A DNA stretch of 64,000 nucleotides, from assembly GCA_033297075.1 (NCBI GenBank), contig MU858068.1, positions 124,001 to 188,000 of the forward strand. The letters are read 5' to 3'. The DNA comes from Rhypophila decipiens. Taxonomy: Eukaryota > Ascomycota > Sordariomycetes > Sordariales > Naviculisporaceae. Position numbers and translations under genes: made by a program. The notes under the pieces are model-generated. The model made no database searches. It worked only from the letters and a program-made list of their open reading frames with translations, and was not told where the DNA came from. Positions 1 to 11,075 of the stretch are shown in pieces; the stretch's first letter is position 1; each line of letters starts with the position of its first letter.

Positions 1-1
1 T

Positions 2-820
2 GACTGGGACAAGGCGCGAGAAATATTCCCGCCATCGGCCGAGTCCCTAGCAGACTTGATTTCCCTCTGCGAAACAACCACCCCCGCAGGGCCAGATGCC
101 TCGCCCAATCGAGTCTGGGTATTCGACCCCATCGACGGGACCAAAACTTTCCTGAGAGGCGAGCAATACGCCATCAATGTGGCCCTGTTGATTGGTGGGA
201 GACAAATCCTCAGTGTCGTGGCCTGTCCGCTTCTAGACGGCAACACGAGCCCAGACAAGACGGTGGATAATTCTACGCTGGATCATCATGGTCCAGAGGA
301 GGGGGGATGTATCTTGTTTGCTGTCAAGGGGTTTGGTGCACATGTGAGGCCCATCTTTGGGGAGAACGTCCCCGTCAGAAGATTGCCTCGTCACGCGGAC
401 GGAGTGACGCTCCATGAACTGAAACTAGTCACCTGCTGGAAGGGCCTTGATTCCGGGGTGGAGGGAATCAACGAGGAGATTTCCAAGGCGCTGGACGTCA
501 AATTCCCGGGGTGCGATTTGTTGGGATGGGTCCCTAGGTGGGCGGTCCTGGCACTCGGGCTGGCCAACATGACGGTCTGGGTGTATAAGACGCGCGAGAG
601 ATATGCCAAGATCTGGGACCATGCTGGCGCCATGTTGTTGTTTGAGGAGGTCGGCGGCATGATCACCGATGTGGACGGGAAGGATATCGATTTGACTCGG
701 GGAAGAAAGTTTTCTGCCAATTTCGGCTTTGTGGCGGCCCCGAGGAGCTGTCATCATCTTGTTCTCAGGGCTGTGAGGGATACACTTGGAGTTCAGGGCA
801 AGGGACATCTGTTGCGTTAG
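2..820 (+). CDS. Hal2/inositol monophosphatase-family phosphatase, 3' part
   Basis: The frame is open from the window edge, so the N-terminus is missing; the stop is TAG at 818-820. Family signatures are clear. VFDPIDGTKTF is the metal-binding DPxDGT motif, followed by RGEQYAINVALL and later WDHAGAMLLFEEVGG, the WDxAG motif completing the metal and substrate site. The family comprises Li/Na-sensitive, Mg-dependent phosphomonoesterases: 3'(2'),5'-bisphosphate nucleotidase (Met22/Hal2, which clears PAP from sulfate assimilation) and inositol monophosphatase. RGEQYAI resembles the Hal2 branch more than the inositol branch, but filamentous fungi carry several paralogs, so the substrate is inferred. 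The next gene is convergent, with its stop 165 bp away. Confidence 0.85.
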   Translation, partial: DWDKAREIFPPSAESLADLISLCETTTPAGPDASPNRVWVFDPIDGTKTFLRGEQYAINVALLIGGRQILSVVACPLLDGNTSPDKTVDNSTLDHHGPEEGGCILFAVKGFGAHVRPIFGENVPVRRLPRHADGVTLHELKLVTCWKGLDSGVEGINEEISKALDVKFPGCDLLGWVPRWAVLALGLANMTVWVYKTRERYAKIWDHAGAMLLFEEVGGMITDVDGKDIDLTRGRKFSANFGFVAAPRSCHHLVLRAVRDTLGVQGKGHLLR

Positions 821-985
821 TCTGTATAACCTACACATCTTAAAGGGCTAGATAGATGCCATGACTGGCTGGAATAAATGTGTGGACTCGGCTAGAAATT
901 CAAATTGGACTGGTGCCTGTAAATGAAAATAGGGGTACCGTTTTATCAAACCCCGTCTTTTATTCCCATCTCCCACGGTGAGAGA

Positions 986-1894
986 TTACTCCTGCAAAAA
1001 GGGCAAGACTGCTTTCAAAAAGTCCTCTTGTCCGTCAATAAAGCACACATGTCCTGCGTCCTTGATAACCTTCAGCTCGACCTCCTTTCCTGCTTCTGGG
1101 ATCCCCTTTTGGATCTCGTCACGCGTCTTAGCCATCTGCGTTGGCAAGTCAGCGTCCTTCTCGCCGACGACCAACAAGACGCTCTCCACACTAGAGCCAA
1201 CCTTGGAAAACAGAGGACCAAGATCGAATGTGCTCGACCTCAACGCCGCGACACAAGTCTCGAACCCATCCAGCGAGGTCCGCTCCATAAGCCCCTTCAC
1301 TCTACTCGCCTCCTCGGGGTTCTGCTCGATCCATTCCTTCCCAAACCAGCGTTCCATAGTCTCGCCCACTGCCTTTTCCATGCTTCCACTTTCCCGCGCA
1401 GCCTTCACTCTCGGCCCAAAAGCGTCCGGGGCGCCAGCATTGACCGGTGACGACGTGATGGTATCGCAAATGACCAGCTTCTTGGTCATTCCAGGGTATT
1501 TGGTCGCAAAGACGATTCCCAGGGCGGCGCCCATCGACACGCCCATCCAGGCATGAAGGGATGGAGCGGAGCTCCCTATGCCGGGCGAGTGCCCGCCCAT
1601 GAAATAAGGGGCCAGGTTAGAGCTGGTGACGAGGGCGTGGACATCTTCAGCGAGCGAGTCAAAAGTTGTGCATGAGAGGTCCGAAGGGACACCGCTGTAA
1701 CCGTGACCTGGATGATCGTAGCGGAGCACGCGGAAGTTGAGGTCGTGCAGGCGGGTGACGATGGGGTCCCAGAAGGAGAATTGGGAGCAGAGAGAGTTGC
1801 TGAGTAGGATTGTGGGGCGAGCCGGATCCGTTGAGTGGGAGAGGCTGTAGGACATCTTGCGGCCCGAGGGAAGCGTGAAAGTTGACGTTGCCAT
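986..1894 (-). CDS. alpha/beta hydrolase, 3-oxoadipate enol-lactonase-like
   Basis: A single exon of 302 codons runs from ATG at 1894 to TAA at 986. It shows the alpha/beta-hydrolase fold: an oxyanion-side strand (PTILLSNSL), RYDHPGHGYSG near residues 60-70, the nucleophile elbow GVSMG (Ser in GxSxG), a candidate acid in VVGEKDADLP, and the catalytic His in KDAGHVCF near the C-terminus. The order and spacing match the PcaD/enol-lactonase group, so a cytosolic hydrolase is likely; the substrate is inferred only. An unusual Gly/Ser/Pro-rich stretch of about 17 residues (from GGHSPG to LHAW) sits directly before the elbow. No GT-AG pair would remove it as an intron. The gene is convergent with the phosphatase gene to its left. 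Confidence 0.85.
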   Translation of the reverse strand: MATSTFTLPSGRKMSYSLSHSTDPARPTILLSNSLCSQFSFWDPIVTRLHDLNFRVLRYDHPGHGYSGVPSDLSCTTFDSLAEDVHALVTSSNLAPYFMGGHSPGIGSSAPSLHAWMGVSMGAALGIVFATKYPGMTKKLVICDTITSSPVNAGAPDAFGPRVKAARESGSMEKAVGETMERWFGKEWIEQNPEEASRVKGLMERTSLDGFETCVAALRSSTFDLGPLFSKVGSSVESVLLVVGEKDADLPTQMAKTRDEIQKGIPEAGKEVELKVIKDAGHVCFIDGQEDFLKAVLPFLQE

Positions 1895-4800
1895 TTCGGT
1901 GATAGTGAGGGGGCACTCCTGTAATTATTGATTATTTGGCAGAGGTTGGTGAACGGTGAGCGGTGAGGAAAATGGTGCAAGTCGAAATCTAATCCCTGGC
2001 AACCCGAGTGCAAGGATAAAGCTTAAAGAGATGCCTTCCAGGTTCTGGACGGAAGGAATGGACGGAGCATGCGCGGAAGGTGGTGCTGAGGTCGGTCGGG
2101 CCTGGGTGGGGCAAATGCCGGACATTGATGTCGTCACACCCGACCGTTTCCGTGCCGAGACCGGGACTGAAACCGCTCAACCCGGCAGCCTGCAGGTATT
2201 GATTCCGGCTGCAAGATTCTGATTGGAAGGCACGCTTCATTGATGCCAGATGATTGAAATATAATAACAGAGTTGTTCTACTTTAGCAATACGCAATGAA
2301 GGGTCCTGATATGATTGATGTTCTACCAACGTCGTTTATTCATTTGTAGCTGGTGCTCGTGAGTTTCTCAGAGGAAAGTTCCGAGGTTGGTCTTTTAACA
2401 AGAAGAAAAATTACTCTTGTGCAGAAAACTGCCGGCAACGTTCTGCAGAACTTCAAGTCCAAAGGTTTGGTATTATCCTCCCATTTGCTAGTCGTGAAGC
2501 TACCAGCCCACGGGAACCAGCCAATACTTGCGCTCTATCAGTTGATTGCAGTCCAGCAGCGACACCATGTATGATGATATGATCCGATAGAATAGGGATA
2601 ATTTGAATCGTGTTGGGATCAAACTCCTGGCCGACTTCTTACTGACCTGATCCTACAGGCCGCGTCCTGCCGACCGCCAACAGGTTCTAATAAGCTTACA
2701 GACCTCCCCAATCTGGTAAGCCGAGAGCTGAATCGATGATAGATATATGCTCAGCCTCAGTCAGCTTCCAGCATCACATTCACAAGTTTCATACTCGCCT
2801 ATAGCGGCGGTTGGGTTTCCTTTGCTGATGGAGGCTCCTGTCAGAAATGACTCTAGGTTCAGTGATATTGATGCGTATCCCAAACTCTTGCCTCGCAAGT
2901 GCATCGTGCCGTGCATTGCGCTTGCATTGCGACCTGCCAAGATCCGGCCTTTACAGCTAATTCCTCTTCAGGCCGCAAGGTGAGGTCAGTAATCCACATG
3001 TGCGACCACGCCCACGAGCTTGTACGATGGCGAGAGTCCGACGAGATTTCCGCATCTGGGCTCTGTCCACGTCGACCCACGCGGTTGTGAGACGTCGGTT
3101 GAGCTCTGTGATCAGTGTGAGCATAGCTTCATGCCATAGGGCCCATGTCGCCGTTGTCTGCTCGGTTCAAGAGCCGAGAGCTTGTGTCCTGACGGGAAGC
3201 GGAGCCAATTGTATACGTCACTTTCAGCATCTCGCGTAGCACGTCTCACATACCACTTACGGTACTGCGTAGTAGTTTAAATATTTGAGGATGTGGGATA
3301 TGAGCCAATAGGGGTAGGTGAAGTCGGGGTGGTGTAAAGGATGCCGGAGACCGACAAGACATGCGGTCCTCGGGTCAACATGTCCCATTTGCCCAGGGTT
3401 CTGACGAGGGCTTTATTCGTGGATAAGGGTCACGAGCTAGGTAACTCGGGGATACGATTGACTGTTGGTTTTGGCCTTTGGATGGATAAGCAGGCACAGC
3501 CGCAGAGGAATACCTGGGATGCAGCCATTGTCCCTTTTCAGGCGAAGAATGTTGGCAGGACAAGGGACGACGTTTTTACTGGATGGCAGGTGACAGGCAA
3601 TCGAAGCGCGGGTCGACGATTTGGCACATGATGCCCATCATTCCTCATGCACCATCCAAGAATATGCAGCTGGTTGCTGCACGACAGCCTGCTGTCAAAT
3701 GGTGGGCGGTGGTTGGGATCATCAACACCAAGTTCTGCACAGTTTGTCAGTCTTGGTAGGTGGTTGGCTCACCATGTCCTGGTGGAAATTGCATCTCATT
3801 CTCATGGCACAGAGAGAAGATGACTGATGAGAGATGCCGCAAAGAACTCTGAAAGCCCTGTCATGCCTTCCATTTTGGGCCATTTCGTGATGCAAATGTT
3901 TAACGTTTGATTTTGGTGGGACGGCACCTAAATCCCAGTTAAACCGCCCGCTGTCTCCATCACGTATGACTAGCGATATTAGCTCCATCTCCCGCTTTCC
4001 CCGCGCCTTTTGGGCCTTTGAGGTTTGGCCCATGGAGCTGTCGATGGGGTTCCCGTTCAGGTTTTATGACTTCTCGAGGATGGAGGGGTTGATACATCAA
4101 TGTGGAAAATTCGGCGCCGACAACACATGCCAGTTGAAGAATCTCCAGTTCATGTACTTGACATTTCACAGGTTATCCGAGAACATCAAGGTTTGACACA
4201 CCGATGGAGGGGCTTGGTCTTATCGGGGGCTCTTATCTCATCGGTACAAAATAAGAGACAGAATATCGGGCCCAGCAGCAGGTCAGGTCGCTAATTCTGT
4301 AGCACTTGTGCCAAGAACGGAAAAGGGGTGACATGGCTCGTTTTTAACTTTGGCCTCGCTTCGAGCTCATACCTCTACACTTGCACCGAGTTTCGATGCC
4401 GAACCACAAAAAAATTCCAAGACGCTGGCTCTGCAACACTACCGGTAGTGACGAAAGCGTGCCGATATGGGCTGGTCCTTGGCTTTTTTCTTCCACCGCT
4501 GACGAAGAATTTGCCTCGACAATATCCGAAACAGAGTACCTACGTACCAGATCTCAACAACAAATCAGCCACAGCGCCACTCACTCGACCGCCTTCAAGG
4601 CCTCTCCCAGCTGGTCCTACACAAGAACGACATATTCGAGATTTGCCCCTCTGGTGCTCTGCTCACGCTCAGACTCTCGAGAACAGATATCAGACTGTTT
4701 GGCCTTGGTGGGCCTCTCCAAAACACTCAAGCTGGAACACGGTTGAACTCTAGCTTTTAGGTAGTTGCCACAGGCAGCACGACAAAAGCTCAGCACGGCA

Positions 4801-6727
4801 GGGCTCAGTGGTCGATGCGATTCGCTGGGCAGTTGAAGCTGGTGGGCCATGCAGGTTTGCTGCATCCTCCAGCCAATTCGCCAACCATAACCACACACCA
4901 CACGGGACATGGACAATGGTGTGAGTGTGAGCGACTCTGCCCGCTCTCGGCGATTCCCCAGTAACCAGCCGTTCCGGTCACCTTTTCAGGGCTTTTGCCT
5001 GCGTGTGGTTCGAGTGGTTGGCAGCGCATCGAGTCACGATCGACGAGCAAACGAAACAACAACAACCTTGAGGCCATCATCCATCCGCAGATGCACGTCC
5101 GTGGGAGAGCACTAGAACGTGTAGAACTAACAGCTCCCATGTCTCGCCCAGACTCTCGTGTTTCTGTAGATGGATGTTTCCTTCAGGCCTTCTTTCCCCC
5201 TTTTACCACTGGGGCGTTTGGTTGAATATTAGAGGTGAAAGCGAAATATCAAATAAAACAAGACCCAGCATCGCCAATCAACCACCATGTCCCCAATATC
5301 ACGGCTCCACACAACTGCGATCTTCAGGGGAAGCAAATCCACTGGGTACCGCCGCATGGTGAACTGATCACTGGGCACTGTTGTAGCCACGATGTTCCGA
5401 GAAAGGAAAAAGAAGAAAAACGCCGATTCGGTACGGATGACTTTTATCTTTTCTTCTTTTTTTCTGGCGGTCTTGTTGGTCCAGATTGGTTCTCAGCCAG
5501 TTAAAGGGGAACAAGATGGTATGCCTATCCATACGGACGGTAGCCGTACATGTAGCCGTAGCACTCGGCAAGATCTTGCTCTAGGTTGGTTTCTTGATGC
5601 AAAACATCCATGGTGCGAATTAAACTCTCGGGAACCCAAACTGTTTTTACAGACATCTGGTGACCTGAAATGCTGCCCTGGACGGAGAATGGACCCATAT
5701 TGTAATTTTGCTTGTCTTGCACTTGTTCTTGTACCGAGATAACATTGACCAAGACCCTGTTACTGGAGGTACTGTAACCCGTAGCTGAGGCTCAGGACTC
5801 CCACCGGCAGCACTACCAATTCCCCGACAGTGGACACCCACAACTGCCACAAACAAACCCACACCCACCGTGACCTAAATTCGAAGGCCCAGGTCGCTCG
5901 GGGCGCTGAGCGCACCTGCCACTGCTCGGCTCCTGCATCCCATCCATGTTCAATGTTCGCCCGCCTTCCAGTCTTTGGCCCTCTGCAGACTTTCACCCCA
6001 ACCCAATCTCCTTTTCTCAGTGGCCGCACCACCGCCCGGACACCATTTTACTTTACTACTACAGTACCAACCACCATCACTACCACAACCACCACGAACC
6101 TTCACCTTCGTGCACCTCGTGCCAGCCTAACGAATTCCATGAAGCTGAAGACTACGACGTGACGAGCCTTGGGAATTTTAGACTTGACAGCCCTCCAGGT
6201 TTACCATTTTTCTCTCTCTCTCTTTCGGCACACGCAGTCACACGTCCTTCACTCTCATTTGGGGACGTCCTGATATTCGTACCAAGCTGTGGATTTTTTT
6301 CGTCTTGTTTCTTTTTCTGGCGAAGCCTGCAGTCCTTAGCAAGGTTTTTTCTCCCCTTGTCCACACGCACGAACGCCTGACCTCCCGTCTTTTGCAAAAA
6401 TCACGCCCCTCTCCACTCGAAGCTGCATTTCTGCATTTCAAATTCCCATCCGACTCGGATCGTCTCACCGTTCTCACCTTTGATCCGAAGAAGGAGCGCA
6501 AACCAACGACGACCAACGACCCGTTGCCGACTTTTCCCCTTTCCGCCGCCGGGTTTTCGCCTAGGACGGATCCAAGTCCGCCGACCGCTTTCATCCCAAC
6601 TCCATCGTGACCTTGTGTTCGGTCGTCTTCGTCTGTGGAGGAGTCAAGAGGACGACTCTTTGACTGTTGTCGTCGGGGCTTGGCCTGCTGGTTAGCTTCA
6701 CCGGCTGCGTCGACGACTCACTCGCGC
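1895..6727. other. 4.8 kb gene-free stretch, upstream/leader of the Pin4-like gene
   Basis: No frame here shows a recognisable domain, good codon bias or consistent splice signals. The open frames are short and overlap each other on both strands. The right part (about 5940-6700) becomes pyrimidine-rich, with CT runs near 6207-6225 and 6335-6360. This is typical of a fungal promoter and long 5' leader, and it probably serves the RRM/R3H gene that starts at 6728. Confidence 0.5.
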
Positions 6728-8774
6728 ATGTCTGCAGAAATGAACCACCAACAAACTGAACTGTTTTTCTCGGGCGCCGGGTACCCCATGAACAACCCGA
6801 ATCGCTCCCCCGGGTCATCAAGACCTGGGTACAATACCGCGAGCGGCCTGTCGGGAATGAATCGCTCTGGCCAGCGGCAGATGGAAAGCATGGGTCCGAC
6901 ATCTGCTGGCCTCTTTCCCGGAGGCGGTGACGATCGCTTCGGCACCTACGACAGCAGCTCGTTTCGACACAACAGGATACAGCCCTCGCCGGGCTTTGAC
7001 AATTTCGTCGCCAACAACTCAGCATGGCAATACAACAACTCGGGTGCAAACACTGTGAACGGTCCTTTGGGCGATGGTAGAATCCGACCAGGAGGACGAA
7101 GGGCGGCTATCCCAACGGTCCGTCTCGACCCCGTCCGCGTCCCCGTCATGCACCAAGCTAACCTATTACTCTCTGCAGGAATGGACGATGCCAGAACAGC
7201 CCGCTCTTGGGAGCCAGGCTCTCAACACGCCATCGACGCAGTACTCGGCCGTCTACCCTCCCTCGATGGGCTTTCCGAACGGCGAAGCGGGATTTGCAAA
7301 TGAGCGCCATGGGTACCAGAACGCCATGTACGATCCCCGACATGACCCCAAGTCTCTGCCGAGCGATCTGATCCCCACCGCGATTGTGATCAAGAACATT
7401 CCATTCAATGTCAGAAAAGAGATGCTCACGACCCTCATGTCGGACCTCGGGCTGCCGCAGCCATATGCTTTCAACTACCATTTTGACAACGGCATTTTCC
7501 GCGGGCTCGCTTTTGCCAATTTCCAGAGCCCCATGGACACACAAACCGTTATTGAGCAACTGAATGGCTATGATGTGCAGGGCAGGAAGCTGCGGGTGGA
7601 ATACAAGAAGATGCTTCCCGAGCACGAAAGGGAGCGAATCGAGCGAGAAAAGAGGGAGAAGCGTGGTCAGCTGGAAGAGCAGCATCAGCCTCTTCAGCTC
7701 CATGCGCAGACGTCTATGCATTCTCTGAATGCTGCGCATACTTCCCGCTCGCGCACTTCACCGCTGCGTGAGTCGCCAACCGGTTTGGTCGGCGGCCGAA
7801 ATGGTCCAACAAGTGGCCCGGTAGGAGAGGTGAATCTCAACGACCCCGACACGCTCAGCTTCTACACCGAGTTGACCCTTTTCCGCAACGACCCCAACCG
7901 GGAGATCTTCATCTTCCCCAACAGTCTCACGGGGAGCCAGCGAAAGATTGTCCACATTCTCGCCCACAACATGGGGCTGTCGCACAGATCAGTCGGCGAG
8001 GAGCCACATCGCCAGGTTCATGTCTTCAAGGAGAGCAGCGTGACGGCCAGCATGGCTCCTCCCATGTCTCTGCCTGTCGGTGTTTCGGCCGATGCCCACC
8101 GAAAAGGCCTCAGCCGCGCTGCTACCTTTGATTTGTCCGAGTCCCGGGTGAACCTGTCGGGCCAGTACGGCACGCTTGGAAGACACGGCAGACACGGGCC
8201 CACCTTGGAGCTCCCGGACAGTCCCGATGAAGGCCTCAACAACCTGCGTGGCGTCAAGTCCTTTGCCGACCTGCGCTCCTGGACGCCGAGTCCCGCTCTC
8301 TCTACGTCAGGCTATGGGCAAACCAGCAGCATCCACTCCTCCAACGTGGTGGCCCAGTTTGGTGAATACGGCGCCAACCTCGGCCAGAGCAGCTCCCTCA
8401 CCACCCCCACAACGCCTGGAACGGCGTCGAACAGTGACCTGATCAACGATTTAAAGACCATGTCGCTCAACGACCCCTACAACTCCCGAACCCTCCGCCC
8501 ACGAGAGAACCCGGGCGCCATTGGCAGCCAACGACCAGGCATTAATGGCACTGGTGGTCGCAACGTCCCCGAACGACAACCTCACGGGCCTGGCGGCGAT
8601 TGGGATAAGGCGAGTGGGTTCGCCGGGCGTCGGGCAAATGGTCATGTTCAGCGGGGAAGCGGTACGTTGGCCCAACTTTTGAAACCAAATTCAGCGCACT
8701 AATGCATGTCGATAGATTCATCAGACAATGCCACCAGAGGAGCGGCATCGGTGTCGACTACCAGATTCCAGTAG
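6728..8774 (+). CDS. Pin4/Cip2-type RRM + R3H RNA-binding protein
   Basis: Three exons: 6728-7117, 7179-8661 and 8716-8774, giving about 643 aa. Intron 1 is GTCCGT...GCTAAC...CTGCAG (61 nt). Intron 2 is GTACGT...CTAAT...GATAG (54 nt). The N-terminal 190 residues are low-complexity (N/G/S/P). An RRM follows at about 197-270, with RNP2 IVIKNI and an RNP1-like RGLAFANF, then a charged helix (EHERERIEREKREKRG). An R3H domain lies at about 351-415 and contains QRKIVHILAH (RxxxH). RRM followed by R3H is the Pin4 (yeast) / Cip1-Cip2 (fission yeast) architecture: cytoplasmic mRNA-binding regulators linked to stress and checkpoint signalling. The start is the first good ATG of the exon; another in-frame ATG lies four codons later. 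The last exon adds a conserved-looking tail ending TTRFQ that an unspliced reading would miss. Confidence 0.85.
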
Positions 8775-11075
8775 AACCGAGACTTTCATTGGATTACGCC
8801 GGCATTGGATGACAAGGAACAGCGAGAACACTCGGCATGTCTCGGCCTGGCCAACTCGGCTTGAACGCAGCTCGACCTCTTCCAACCCGGTTTGAAGTCA
8901 ACTCACTCTTGGCCGATTTTGGACTTGATGTCGCGGTCCAACCACCCCCACGCCATACACTACTTCCATCTCGATTACTCTGAAGCGCCAGATCCACCAC
9001 TGCCTTGTAATATTTTGCCTTTTTTGTCACAGAGGGTTCTATCTTGATGCGTTTGACATGGTTTTATTTTGACTCTTCTAAAGCACCACCACCAAAGCAC
9101 CAGCTCGGAACAGTTGACGACCCTGTGGCGACACGGGCCATGGGGTTGGTCAACAGTCACTCACTCTGCACCGAACTCTGCGCCATGTCCGAAATGATGA
9201 CGATCGAATGCAGCCGAAGGAAACGGAAAAGATGAAGAACTTTGGGATACAAGACTTACAGCTATATGGGCAACCATTTACGCCAATGGCCTGGTCCGGA
9301 CGGTAAACTCCCAGTGGCTGGCTGCGCACGACCACGATGCTGGCCTGTCGAATCTTTGGAGCTTGATTCTCTCGACTGCCGCCACCAACCCCGGAATACC
9401 TTTCCGGGCTTGAAGGAAGGGCTAGGATTTACCGGCTGTTCCATGCCTTTTACGACTGTTATGGTTTTACGATGTCACGTCATTAGATGGCTATGACAAC
9501 AAGAAGATGCTCAGCTAGCAGGTTTCGGAAACATTCATTCGTCCTGCATTTTGACCCGACCTGCTAGCTGAGAAAGAAAAACTTATCCACATATTTATCG
9601 ACCCCTAATAAACATCCCTCCCCCGCTCACAAGAAACATCTTTACTCGAATTTACTCGGCCTCTTGACGATGGGTTTGAGACTATGAATCTTGCTCTTTT
9701 TTTTTGGCTTTCCTCAACACGACTTGCGGCTGCGCTCCCGGGATAACACCTATATAGTCGGCTTCACTTTGGAAATATAAAAGTAGTATCCTGTTGAATT
9801 TTAATCGGCTCTTTTTGGTTCCATCCTTCTTTCTTTTTACTCATTCGAGTTGTCGTGCTGCTTCTTCTGGTTTTGTCTTTTCTGTTTTGGTTTCGTCTTG
9901 TTTCTGGTCCTCTCTTTTCTCTCAACTCACTATGCATTGTGGAATTCATTAGTACTCAATGGCAATCGGCTCTTTTAGGTACTGAGGATGTAGTGGTGTA
10001 CATTCGGTCCTCTGGTGAAGGACGGCGGGTGGGTGGGTCGCATATCGAATTTGAATTGTTGTTTCAATCCCTGGCCTTGCTTGCTCTTTGTTGTGACGGT
10101 GATTCCCTGGCTTGGCAGGTACGGGTGTTTATGGCGGAGGTCTTTATTGGGAGTGACGGTGACTGCGAAGCGATCTGGAAGCCTGGAAAGGTCAAAGAAA
10201 GGAGTAGGCGGGATAGGATGGAATGGGATTGGTGTGTAGTTCTACGGTGTAGGGGGGTGGGCATAATGACGTGAGGTTGATGGTGGATGAATGGATGGCT
10301 GAATGGATACGCGTTCATGAGACCCTGAAGCCGAATACATAGTGGGAACTGACTGATGGTGATGATGATGAATACAAGGTAGTAGCTGGTAGACTTTGGG
10401 GTTGATATCGAATCATATTATTTCTGCTCCTCGTAGAACATCTGACACATGACCATGCGAAAGTCTACATGTCCCAGGCACGTTCCTGGCATCTGCTTGC
10501 TACCAAGGATTGAGAGGTATCGGCCTCTCCGGCCTGATGTCATTACCTGCCTTCTATATGTCATAGGGAGGGCTATGTCGATGTGCTCGGCAGTATCATC
10601 TCCTTTGTCCAGGGGAAGCTGTTTCCCTTCTGGCCCTTGATTGCCCCTTGGTCTTTCTTTCCACTGCCTCTCGAGCCACTTGGTGACTTGGACAAGTGGA
10701 AGGACGGGGGTGGCCGGAACAAAGGTGTTTGAGATGCCATGTGGCTACCATGTTGTTTTGTTGAAATTTCGAGGTTAAAGACAAAGGCGTGGGACCGAAA
10801 TACTACGCAATATCCCAAGGCCTTTGTTCCTGACATCGATTTGTTATCTTGGCCGGAATATTCCACTTTGTTCGAGTAGCAGAGGTGACAGAAATATCCA
10901 AGTATGTGAAAGTATCATCTCTCGTTCCTGGTTCCTGAATCTCGAATTCTCACCTTGGATCTTTTTTATTTTTTTCCGACTACTACCACGGTGCACTGGA
11001 TGCCCGAAATGCACCACCACAATCGCTCAAAACAAGCACACGGATACAACCAATACATGGAATAAGAAGTATACC
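8775..11075. other. intergenic, 2.3 kb
   Basis: Terminator/3' UTR of the RRM/R3H gene and promoter/5' leader of the next gene. Pyrimidine-rich tracts occur around 9690-9710 and 9805-9935. An in-frame extension of the downstream frame reaches back to 10824, but its residues look non-coding. No RNA gene or repeat was recognised. Confidence 0.45.

Noticed and set aside
1570..1625. Hidden intron in the hydrolase before the GVSMG elbow
   Set aside because: The extra residues suggested an intron, but no GT donor and AG acceptor pair in phase removes them.
4328..4753. 141-codon frame in the 4.8 kb gap
   Set aside because: Two overlapping frames of similar length in the same place, neither with codon bias or a domain.
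10824..11075. Upstream extension of the Cys-cluster protein
   Set aside because: The frame is open, but its residues (FFIFFRLLPRCTGCPKC and similar) look like translated leader. The ATG at 11076 has better context.
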